Below are positions 1-7,793 of a stretch of 18,970 nt of DNA, one piece after another. The DNA is from Hydnum rufescens UP504 (taxonomy: Eukaryota; Basidiomycota; Agaricomycetes; Cantharellales; Hydnaceae). The stretch lies in contig MU129391.1 of assembly GCA_014904985.1 (NCBI GenBank), positions 1 through 18,970 on the forward strand. The letters are read 5' to 3'. How positions within the stretch are numbered: the first letter of the stretch is position 1; every line of letters begins with the position of its first letter. The notes beneath the pieces were generated by a model. That model was not told the DNA's origin and did no database searches. It worked only from the letters and a program-made list of their open reading frames with translations. A program made the translations under genes and the position numbers.

Positions 1-24
1 CAAAAAGCCCTGTAGCAGACTAGA

Positions 25-106
25 GTGGTGAACTTGGAAAACAAAAAAAAGTGTGTGTGGCAATAAAGAAATCCGGGATCGCCGATGTGGTGGACTTGTG
101 GAAAAC
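25..106 (+). repeat. Short direct repeats near the left end
   Basis: gtggtgaacttggaaaac (25-42) and gtggtggacttgtggaaaac (87-106) are direct copies with one substitution and a 2-nt gap. The second copy lies within the verified TIR, the first in the outer 62 bases whose partner is off the window. Repeated motifs near TIR ends could be transposase-binding sites, but the pair is short. Confidence 0.5.
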
Positions 107-327
107 TCAGAGTGCAGCAGCACTATGGCCAAGGGGGGGTTTCATGGCCCCATTGTCCTAAGAAATTTCCAGCATGGGCCCATGGAGCCTAAAATTGTAT
201 GAGGTTCCGTGGGCCCATGCTAGGCTCGTAGAGTACGTGGGGCCACGGCAAAATGAGCCTATTAGGTACCCTATTCTACCAGGAAAACAGTACCTAACTA
301 GGTATGGAAGTAGGGCTGCCTAAGGTG
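63..327 (+). repeat. Left terminal inverted repeat (TIR), at least 265 bp
   Basis: This block is the reverse complement of 18707-18970. I see one substitution (attaggtacc here, actaggtacc in the other copy) and one 1-nt indel (cattgtcc versus catgtcc), so about 99% identity over 265 bp. Similarity stops abruptly at 327, just after the shared taaggtg. The right copy is cut by the window edge, so bases 1-62 here are probably also TIR. It ends 49 bp from the stop codon of the Ulp1 gene. Near-identical long TIRs fit a recently moved DNA element or ongoing gene conversion; which of these is inference. Confidence 0.95.
171..221. repeat. Subterminal hairpin inside the TIR
   Basis: AGCATGGGCCCATGG (171-185) and CCGTGGGCCCATGCT (207-221) are reverse complements with one mismatch, giving a 15-bp stem around a 21-nt loop. 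The left arm itself contains the perfect 12-bp palindrome CATGGGCCCATG (173-184). The structure is kept in the right TIR. Subterminal palindromes are often protein-binding sites in DNA transposons; that role is inferred. Confidence 0.75.
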
Positions 328-375
328 CAGAAAAACATAGTCTGGCCTAGTAATTCAGAAGTGAAATAGGGCTGT

Positions 376-1591
376 CTACATGTCCAGTGGTTTATTTTTC
401 ATAAGGGCATCCACCTTTTGCTTAACCAGTGCCCTCCTGTCCTTCAGCTGATCCTTCTTCCAAAGCAAGTCATTACTTTCACCATCAAACCAGCTAGTCC
501 GCTGGAAGCATTGTGGAAATAAGCGCACTGCCAGGGGCACAAGCATTTTGCTTACCATGCTGAAAGCCACCATTTCAGGGTCACTCAAGAAGATTTCCGC
601 AAAATGTATGAGGTAAACGCCACAGTCAATAGCATTGATTTGAATTGGAGCCTTAAGGTATGGTTATTTTTCAATGGTTGGATATTGAACAAATGGTTAA
701 GTACCCACTGGAACATCATACCCTGCAATATGGGTTGCAAACCAAGCCTGAAGACTGTGATGGCTTTGAATACCAGTCTGAGTGGGGACTATAATATTCT
801 TGTGAAGAGCTTCATTGAATAAATATTGTCCCAATTCCAGCCGTGTTTGCTCATGGGGCCCAGATAGTGAGTCCAGAATATATATGTGCACCCTAAAACC
901 TTGTTTGATATTGGAAGCTGTTAGAATTCAGGAGGCAATACTCAACAGTGGTAGACCATCAAGCTGTTCTGCAGCATTTTCAGTTGTAGACAGGGGGAGA
1001 ATCTGACCAGGCCTGTAGATTATAGCCAGATACCAGTGAAACCTAAAATAAAATTCAGTGCAGTTGCAGTTTCAGCATGAATGGGCATACTTCTCATGGA
1101 CAGGGATTATGAGATACTCCTTTTGAAAGATATCAATTCCCTTGGTCCAATTTTTGACAGCCGAATATCCACTATCCCGTCTGGACCCATGAGATTAGCT
1201 TCCACTATGTGTTGGGGTTTCTTGATGCAAAGTAGTACACACAATATAGAATAGAAGTGTGTGCCAAAGATATGAGTCATCTGGGCCATATGGGGTCTTG
1301 ATGCCAGTATCTAGTGGAGTGGGGGTGAGCCAATGGTGCAAATACACAGTTAAGGAGCTTGCCTCTTTCAAGCTGAAGTCAACAAGGGTGTCGTTGAAAT
1401 ATTCACCAGGAGCCAATCTCTTGTAGTCTGATGGAGTGATGCAGATGCCATCTCTTCTGGTTGGGGCAAATACAAAGAGACTGAGAAACTCAATGAGTGT
1501 TTACTATGTGGAAGACCCCACATATTCTGGCCATCTTGCTCCCCCATAAGTGTTTGGTGGTGGTATAGAGTAGACAGTAGTGTTCCGCGAT
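376..1591 (-). CDS. Ulp1-type (C48) SUMO/ubiquitin-like cysteine protease, multi-exon, 5' end uncertain
   Basis: Seven exons read on the minus strand: about 1591-1517, 1480-1348, 1310-1243, 1180-1091, 1042-957, 899-709 and 651-376 (stop TAG). Introns are 36, 37, 62, 48, 57 and 57 nt; all begin GT and end AG, and the frame is kept throughout. The product shows the Ulp1 order: PSDYKRLAPGEYFNDTLVDF (the L-x-PGE-x-NDT entry motif), THIFGTHFYSIL, an NWTKGIDIFQKEYLIIPV strand, catalytic His in KFHWYLAIIYRPG, catalytic Asp in YILDSL, the oxyanion Gln in APIQIN and catalytic Cys in AIDCGVYLIHFAE. The family cleaves SUMO or related modifiers and is common as cargo of eukaryotic DNA transposons. The two shortest introns are unusual but restore the frame exactly. 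Upstream exons may reach about 1930; a possible one ends with a gtaagt donor near 1750. The catalytic core is read with high confidence, the N-terminus is not. No disabling change is visible in the core. Confidence 0.8.
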
Positions 1592-1928
1592 CTGCTCAGT
1601 CACAAGTCACAGGGTTCAGATGTCACGCTGTCACGACTCCGAATCTTTGTACACCGGATTACATCATTTCCTCCACTTCTTTCGTGGTATTTTCTTACTC
1701 ATCATGTTCTCTTCTTGCATGTACACCCAGCGTTCACTCCCAGGGCATACTTACTGTACAACTTGAGGATATTGTGCCAACAATAATAATTTTGCAGATC
1801 CCCTTATCTCGTTGACACTTGAGCAATGAACGCAGCCTCCTGAACCCTGTAGATTTTGAACCTTGGCGGCGTACATCAAGCAGATACAAAGTGTTCGGTT
1901 GACGAGCGAACAGACTTGCCAAGAATTT

Positions 1929-1947
1929 CAACTCCGCCCGGGAGTTG
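1929..1947. repeat. Small inverted repeat between the divergent Ulp1 and 2009 genes
   Basis: CAACTCC and GGAGTTG form a perfect 7-bp stem around gcccg, in the stretch between the divergent Ulp1 gene and the small gene starting at 2009. It could be a regulatory dyad, but at this length it could also be chance. Confidence 0.25.
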
Positions 1948-2008
1948 CCGAACGCCTGGATCCGGGCTCCCCAAAGTTCCTAAACCAGCACCCCATTCAA
2001 CCGCGCAG

Positions 2009-2719
2009 ATGGCAGAGGTGAGAGAACTTATGCGATGTTTCATCGGACGCGATGGTGTCCCTGCTGTAGTGAGCGTCCTTATCAGCAGTCAAGTCTGCTA
2101 GCTCTAGTGCTGAGCACTACTGACAAATGCTCATGAATACAGAGGGCTCATCTCCTTCGGTTGACTCAAACAAATCGAGAGGCAGCCACTGCCATCTTGG
2201 ATGACCTCGTCACAGAAACAACCAAACGCAGCGGACCCCAGCCCCCCACCCCAACTGGGAGCACCCCTGTGGAATCTGCGATGGGCGGTGGCCGCCCAAA
2301 TAGAGTTTATGTGCAGGTGCCGCCGAGAAGTGCAGCAACTCGCTCTGTGATCTATGCGCCCTCGCTCACATCTCAACATAGACCCGATACTGCACCCTCG
2401 GCTCAGCAAGAGGACCGTGAGGCGCCGAATTCGCAGGAAACAGCATCAGAACGTAGTGAACGACCGGATGCGTCCCCTCAACTTGGAGCCCGTGAAAACC
2501 ACGACGGTGTCTGCACCTTTGGGCCTTGCTGGGTCCGCGCTTGATGCCGCAGAGTTTCGCTCAATTCTCCGCTGCTTTACCCGGGGCTCAGAGCTCAGTG
2601 GGGGTGCGAGTGGGCATGAACAGGTCAGGGCGGAGATACTTCGACGGTTGGCTGAAGCTCGAGCTCGAATCAATTCTCAACTTGATATACTGGAAGCTGC
2701 GGCCATCGCTACTGCATAA
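2009..2719 (+). CDS. Small three-exon gene, 174 aa, unknown function, helical C-terminus
   Basis: Proposed exons 2009-2017 (ATG GCA GAG, then gtgaga), 2143-2491 and 2553-2719 (stop TAA). Total 525 nt, in frame. Intron 2 (61 nt, gtgaaa..gcag) has a cttgat branch-like site and joins two frames that are each open but incomplete. Intron 1 (125 nt) is longer than most here and has ctgac 20-25 nt before its end. The product has a charged helical N-terminus (NREAATAILDDLVTE), a Pro/Ser/Thr-rich middle and a C-terminal amphipathic helix (QVRAEILRRLAEARARINSQ). No family is recognised. The C-terminal pattern (LDILEAAAIATA) loosely resembles the small gene at 7099-7610. It is divergent from the Ulp1 gene. 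Exons 2 and 3 are better supported than the 9-nt first exon. Confidence 0.5.
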
Positions 2720-3820
2720 TTCCCTGATCCGCATAGTTTGATATGTAGACTACCCAATCGGGGCGTGGCTATGAAAACTCGGGATGCCATCATCACTGCC
2801 TGCAATGGTCGGGGTGATTCTGAGCCTATGGAAGCAAATGGACTCAACATCACGCACTCGTTTGGATAGGTCTCGGCTGAACCCCTTTCTGAAGTGCCCT
2901 TTCTTTTGATCGACACACAACTGCCCACCTCTCGACAATAGGTTCCAAACAGTACTCTATGCCTGAAGTATCTACCAGTCCTTAAGGTACCGTCGAGCTC
3001 GTCCAAGTGCCCCACCCGACGGCCTGGTCTACATCGGGGTCCTTTGGTGAGAACAGAGTGAATAATTGACCGCTCCTGGATCACATTTGTAAAGGGTCAG
3101 GCGAAGCAACTCAAGAGGCAGTTGAACGACCGAGGATGAAGTGTTAGTAGTCATGAAGTAAACCATGGTGGTAATGGTGTATTGCAGAGCTCATGGATAT
3201 CATCGATCGTTGAGGCTTGGATGATCTGTGGTCTCCAACCCGAGATGTCAATCAGGACGTTGTCGATGGTGTAGCTGGCATACGAAGATCTTCAGACAGT
3301 TCTGGTTCACACAGGTATCTTGATACTGGTCGCCTCGGATAACTAGCAACAGCATTGGATTACTGTCATGAGGAGAGCTGTGGAAGAGGTTGGGCAGGAT
3401 TGAGCCCAGGCAGAAGTGAGGGGTTCGGGGTCAGGGTGGCCTAGGATTGTAACGGAGGGTGAGGCGGGAAGCTGACGGTAATACCACCGGGGGATCTCAT
3501 TCCTGATCAACTCCCAGCATCAGGATCGCTCAAGTCTGAGGGGTGGATAGAGATTAGCAAAGGCATGCTGTTTTGCACTCTGTTCATTTATGCATTGGAT
3601 TTAGGGGCATACATGTACCTAATCCAATAGCAATGCTAAAACACCCCTCAGCGCAAGTGTGTGTTTAGAATTTTTCATTTGTGATGGGAAAAGAAGTGCC
3701 ATTGGGAAGGACCATGAATGGGGAGCTCCCGAACTAGGTGCGAGCACGGAAAGTGGGTGAGTTGAGCCGATAGAGTCAGACAGCCCCTAACTGGCTGATC
3801 ATCAGATTCCAGCACGGGAA
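2720..3820. other. Intergenic stretch without a convincing gene
   Basis: Only short or start-less reading frames occur here. A minus-strand frame at 2677-3084 (135 codons) begins with GTG, overlaps the 3' exon of the plus-strand gene and has no recognisable motif. The one structural item is a hairpin at 3594-3628: attggatttagg and cctaatccaat pair with one bulge around a 12-nt loop. Confidence 0.5.
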
Positions 3821-4260
3821 TAGCACCACACCCGAGCGTTGCTGGGGTGTGGTGCACTACCCATCGGAGCGACGGGTGCATTCTTCGGATTCTGCGGTCG
3901 CACGGGTGCATAACACCCACAGCCGCTGATGAGGATGAGGATGACGTCGTCATCATTATCATGCAGGGCAGGGGCAGGAGGGCGTATGCGAGCAATCGTC
4001 GCAATAGCGAAGATATTTCTTGTTGTTAGTAAAGAATTAAAAGAGCACAAGATGGGCAGCTTCAAGCTGCCCATTTCGCGCGAAATACACGGAATCACTG
4101 CACTTACCTTGGCACCACACCCAGGATTGCGGGTGTAGTGCCCTGCTTTGACGCGTGCAGTCTCGGTCTTCGGCAGTAGGGGGTCACAAGACCTGCAACA
4201 GCCTGAAAGGACGACGGACAAGCTATCCTTGTTATTTATCAAGGGGGAGGCATGGGTTAC
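3802..4260 (-). other. Minus-strand exon-like module from the array, possibly a decayed gene
   Basis: Read on the minus strand, a frame of about 170 codons is open from near 4314 to 3802. Within it a segment starts after a tttcag acceptor (about 4205) and ends at ccaag|gtaagt (about 4108). It encodes Cys-containing residues ending in GHYTRNPGCGAK. Corresponding segments in neighbouring units read AGHHIPV..GCG-like and AGHHTPAVLGCG, but contain stops. This may be a gene built from repeated small exons and now decayed, or chance coding in GC-rich palindromes. No family is recognised. Confidence 0.25.
4052..4074. repeat. Perfect 23-bp palindrome in the array spacer
   Basis: ATGGGCAGCTT and AAGCTGCCCAT pair exactly around one C. 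The next unit has the matching hairpin ggggcagc / gctgcccc at 4318-4338 with a different loop sequence, so the stem is kept while the sequence drifts. Confidence 0.75.
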
Positions 4261-4616
4261 AGTGGTGGCCATAACGAAAATAGGGCATGGTTGGTGAAGA
4301 TTTAAAGAGGGCAACGTGGGGCAGCTTGTGGCTGCCCCTCTCGCGCAAGAAGGGATCTAAGAGTTGATGCTTACCTTGTCACCACACACACACCGCAGGA
4401 TCACTGGGATGTGGTGTCCTGCTTATGCCGTCCGCGGTCTCGCTCTTTGCGTGGTTCAGCACAGGTTGCAGGGGTCATAATCGCTCATAACGGAAACGAG
4501 GGGATCACCGTCACCGTTTGAGATGGAGTGCGGGGCAGAGGAATAGTATCTACAACAGATATAACTCGTGTCGTTGGTAAGAGACTTTTGTGCGGATAGA
4601 AAACAGTGTGGGTAGT

Positions 4617-4647
4617 CACCACACCCCAGCACTGCTGGGGTGTGGTG
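4617..4647. repeat. Perfect 31-bp palindrome within the tandem array
   Basis: Arms CACCACACCCCAGCA (617-631 of the 4 kb block) and TGCTGGGGTGTGGTG (633-647) are exact reverse complements around a single C. It is the best preserved dyad of the array, and other units carry mutated forms. Confidence 0.85.
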
Positions 4648-5146
4648 TCCTGCTTACGCTGCCCGCGGTCTCAGTCCATTCTTCGGTCGTACCGGTCGCA
4701 GGGTCCGCGGTGGGTCATAGTGATAACGACGGGGTTGTGGTCCCGTTTCGGTCACATTGTCCTCGTTGCTCACATCGCGGGTGGTTTGTCGTCCGGTTTG
4801 CCGTTTGGTGCGTCGTTTGGTTTGTCACGCAGCTCATTGCCCCAATTTTGAAGATCCCGTCGTGCCTGGACACCTGGAATGGCCCCGGTTGAGAATAGAT
4901 TAGTTTAGGATCGAAATATGCGCAAATGCATCTATTTGAAGGGACAACCCACCGTTTATAACCACATACTCACCGAAGTGGGGTGTGGTGCCCTCGTTTC
5001 CTCCACTGGGGCCATTTTCATGCGGGTTTTTCGGTCGTTCTTGGGTGGGTGGTGTTCATGTGATCGCCCTTCCCTTGTGTTGGTTTCCACATGGGATTAC
5101 GTGGCAGAGAAAGGTGTATAGAACACGTTAGTTAAACTCCAAAGAC

Positions 5147-5181
5147 GCACAAAAAGAGCAGCATAGCAGCTCTTTTTGCGC
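5147..5181. repeat. gcaaaaagagc hairpin, repeated at 5388-5420 and 6119-6148
   Basis: Left arm gcacaaaaagagc (5147-5159) pairs with gctctttttgcgc (5169-5181) with one mismatch. The following unit has the same hairpin near 5388-5420 (gcaaaaagagc / gctcttttcgc), and a third lies at about 6119-6148 (aaagagc / gctcttt, then tttgcgg). It takes the place in its units that the gggcagc hairpins take further left. Confidence 0.65.
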
Positions 5182-5609
5182 GTATATACATGACACGGTG
5201 ACTCGCCTAATATTACAACCAGTGACCTCAGCGGGGTGTGGTGTCCTCGTTTCCTCCACCGGAGTCGTGTTCGGTTTGCAGGTAGGTATTCATGCGATTT
5301 ATCCTCCGGGTTCTTGTATGGGTTTTCTCGCGGGATTTCTTGGCCTAGAAAGATATATAAGATATGTCAGTTAAAATCCAAACGCGCGCAAAAAGAGCAG
5401 AGCAGCTCTTTTCGCACGTGTGACAGAGCACTCACCTACTATACCAACCACACAGCCACCACAGCGGGGTGCGGTGCTGTCTTCTCCTCCGGAGGGTGGG
5501 TGTTTGAAGAGCTTGGAACTCAACGCCGGCAGATGCCAGTATAGGATAGCACCCAACCGCTGCCTCAGAGCACACCACAAAGGCCTATCAGGTGAAATAT
5601 AGGTGCACT

Positions 5610-6092
5610 AAAATGGATAATACAACATACTATGATGCTTTGTGTCTAAATATTGAAGAAAGATGCAGAAAATCAGGAAGAATTGGAGGAGGCACTATAT
5701 AAGGATATTGAAAAGTGATTGGGTGTCTCCTATGAATCGGAATGGCCCCCAAAACTAACTGTTTTTTTCTTGTATACACCGGATGCCATGGCAAAATGTC
5801 ATAGAAAGTCAAGAATTTTTCTTATTTGGACAAGTGTATTTCTTCATTTTGTAACTCAGATTGAAACATTACGAGGTCATACTGGGTATTTGACAAGCTG
5901 AATAGTGCGTATATATAAGAGTATCTTTTTCAGAATTTTTGGAGGACAATGCTGTGCCATGGTTTCAGCAGTTTCAGAAGTGCATGCAATTCAGGGTGGT
6001 TGGGAGTGTACATGACAGCACTCAAATCTGTTGTTTCTTCTTGGATACAGTTTGGACTGCTATCGAAGGAGTTTTTTAAATGCCTGTGGAAG
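5610..6092 (+). pseudogene. AT-rich decayed coding remnant, unidentified
   Basis: Successive plus-strand segments look coding but are in different frames or broken by stops: ATG at 5613 (MDNTTYYDALCLNIEERCRK), then a frame reading ELEEALYKDIEK, a TGA, and LGVSYESEWPPKLTVFF, and later a frame reading EDNAVPWFQQFQKCMQF up to a TAA near 6080. The stretch is clearly more AT-rich than its neighbours. The style suggests an old transposon or host gene fragment, but no family can be named. Confidence 0.35.
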
Positions 6093-6146
6093 GTGTATAC
6101 AAGAAAAAAATAGTTAGTTAAAGAGCTGCTATGTTGCTCTTTTTGC

Positions 6147-6193
6147 GGCAACCGGGCGGCAAACCGGGAGACAAACCGGGAGACAAACCGCAC
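6147..6193. repeat. Four tandem 11-12-bp repeats (ggcaaaccggga type)
   Basis: Units 6147-6157, 6158-6169, 6170-6181 and 6182-6193 follow ggcaaaccggga / gacaaaccggga. A degenerate version in the opposite orientation lies at about 4782-4826 (ggtttgtcgtccggtttgcc). This links the 6.1-6.6 kb segment to the 3.8-5.6 kb array as an inverted relative. Confidence 0.7.
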
Positions 6194-6263
6194 CACTGCC
6201 CACGCCGCAACCCCGCGTGATCACGGAATGCAAAGGATGGGGATGGGTGTCCTCTGGGCGGTA

Positions 6264-6580
6264 TGCCACATCCCAGCATTGCTGGAGTGTGGTAATAGGG
6301 GTAAGGATAGGGTGTCCATCTTCTAGTGCGCCCTAAGCTCCCCTCTTTGTGCTGCCCATTTTTTCTACAAATAGTACGAAAGGATTTTCATTACAGGGAC
6401 CCGCTACAGCCCACGTCCCCTCCCCTCCCCCCGACCTCGACCTCGATTGACGATGGCAATGGCAAAAATACTATTGTCATGGGTTATTACGAGTCTTATG
6501 ACCCCGTGCGCGTGCGAAATCCAATGCGAACACGCAGCTACAGTACACAGTGCGCCACACCCCAGCAGTGTTGGGATGCA
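6264..6580. repeat. Inverted outlying copies of the array dyad
   Basis: ccacatcccagca / tgctggagtgtgg (6266-6292) is a dyad with two mismatches. ccacaccccagcagtgttggg (from 6555) is a more decayed one. Upstream of the second, the plus strand reads YESYDPVRVRNP, which resembles the minus-strand reading YHYDPPRTLRPVRP of the 4.6 kb unit. The segment therefore seems to be an array unit in reverse orientation. Confidence 0.5.
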
Positions 6581-6599
6581 GCGGTATGCTCTCTATGTT

Positions 6600-7098
6600 A
6601 GTTGTTCAGTCGGCACTAGAAGGTGCGTCATAACTCCCTCATCACACACTATCATCACTGTCATCATTTCCTGTTCATCTGGGCCCTTCGCCACTTCCTA
6701 CCATGGTTTATACTACTCTCTTCGAAATATGACAGCGCTTTTAGTTGGAGTTGTTGCTGTATATGGATTGGAAAAATAAGCAAAAGGTGGACTTGGAGAA
6801 AAAACAACACTACGGCGGAGGTCTAAGGTGACTCTCCGTCATACCAACCCTTGAGCCCCACGAGTGCCTCCCCTGCTCTATCTCCGATAGCAGAGGGCGT
6901 TGGCAAAACAAAAATGGCTTTGGAGGCTCTGAAGGGGCAGAAGTGAAACTTCTGGCCCTTCGGAGCCTCTGAAGCTATTTGTGTTCTGCTGATGGGAGCA
7001 TGGAGAAAACCCAAGATGTCGAGGGGGATGGAGTGGCTTAGTGTATATTTCACAATGCATAGGGAGGCAGAAGCACAGTATGCTCTCCGAAGGGGCGT
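6600..7098. other. Intergenic stretch, nothing recognised
   Basis: Only short overlapping frames are present. There is no motif, hairpin or repeat here that I can support, apart from a near-duplicated gaaacttctggcccttcggagcctctgaag block around 6904-6975, where ggctctgaaggggcagaagtg is followed by its near complement cttctggcccttcggagcc (a weak hairpin). Confidence 0.4.
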
Positions 7099-7610
7099 TC
7101 ATTCGTTCTCGGGAGCTACAGGCCCATCGTTGCCAACTACTTGAGCCATGAACCCCTCGCAGACCATAATTTGAGTGGTAAAAAACACTACCCGTCTCTC
7201 CATCTCCCACACAGCATGAGCTACCGAGTCGAGACTAGTGCCACAGTTCCAAATGGGATGTGGTGCTTCTGTAGCTTTTGCTGCAGTTTCCAGCACGCTC
7301 AACTCCTCCCTGCAGCGGATGAGAGAGGCCCGCAGACACTCGACAAGGGGCTGCATAGCCTCTGCCAAACTCCCTGTTCTCTGGTAGTTCAACGGGGTAC
7401 TTGATGCGGTGTTTTTAGTTAAAAAAAACCTTGTTTTGTGGTTTGGCACTCACTGAAGCGTCCTCGGTGGGGTTGGTGGGTGATGCTGTTCATTTCCGCT
7501 CTCCAAGGAGCCGGACACCGGGGAGTCCTTTTTTTCACCTTAGTTCCAGCTAGCCAGCAGGTGTACGGTTTGAAATGGTGCAAACTTACTGAAGATTCTG
7601 CGAGCGGCAT
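7099..7610 (-). CDS. Small three-exon gene, 131 aa, unknown function
   Basis: Minus-strand exons 7610-7590 (ATG, seven codons, then gtaagt), 7527-7454 and 7399-7099 (stop TGA), 396 nt in frame. Intron 1 is 62 nt and ends aaaaag. Intron 2 is 54 nt (gtgagt..T-run..taactaa..caag) and carries a textbook branch site and pyrimidine tract on the coding strand. The product begins MPLAESSDSPVSGSLESG, has a polar Pro-rich linker, then a helical region (AEAMQPLVECLRAS, CREELSVLETAAKATEA) and a second helical region near WEMERRVVFF. No signal peptide or membrane segment is seen. Family unknown. It is loosely similar in layout to the gene at 2009-2719. It lies 184 bp downstream of the long orphan gene, on the same strand. 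Confidence 0.6.
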
Positions 7611-7631
7611 GTTTGGCAGCGGGTGGAGTTT

Positions 7632-7641
7632 ATCACGTGAT
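7632..7641. promoter_or_regulatory. CACGTG E-box palindrome just upstream of the 131-aa gene
   Basis: ATCACGTGAT is a perfect 10-bp palindrome centred on CACGTG, the core bound by basic helix-loop-helix factors (Cbf1/Pho4 type in fungi). It ends 21 bp before the ATG at 7610. The close position favours a promoter role, but one hexamer can occur by chance. Confidence 0.35.
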
Positions 7642-7793
7642 CGTCATCAGCAATATTGGGGGAGTGGCGGTTGCTTCGTGATTGGGTGGTTTGTGCACAG
7701 CTCACACGAATGGGGGTGATGCGGGGGAATAGCTACCCGTCAAGATTTAGCCCCGAATGGCAGGGAAATTTGTACAACTAGAAAATATCTCTC

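Larger units (their letters stand above)
3823..5560. repeat. Decayed tandem array of about seven units of 230-350 bp, each with a GTGTGGTG dyad
   Basis: A motif built on caccacaccc..gggtgtggtg recurs at about 3823-3855, 4111-4142, 4380-4416, 4617-4647, 4977-4995, 5233-5250 and 5455-5475. The first four are two-armed dyads; the last three keep mainly the right arm. Between the dyads most units share further blocks in the same order: a gttaaa-plus-hairpin block (4052-4074, 4318-4338, 5147-5181, about 5388-5420), a (c)tcacct or cttaccttg block just before the dyad, and a gcggtctcggtc-like block after it. The units starting near 4973 and 5223 are the most alike. On the minus strand the pre-dyad block reads as a splice donor (ccaag|gtaagt at 4108), which gives exon-like modules. 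Divergence between units is high, so the array is old. Confidence 0.7.

Noticed and set aside
2677..3084. Minus-strand frame of 135 codons
   Set aside because: It starts with GTG, overlaps the last exon of the plus-strand gene and shows no motif or plausible splice partners.
3823..5560. CRISPR-like array
   Set aside because: The units are long, degenerate and nested with hairpins; there are no uniform repeats or spacers, and the genome is eukaryotic.
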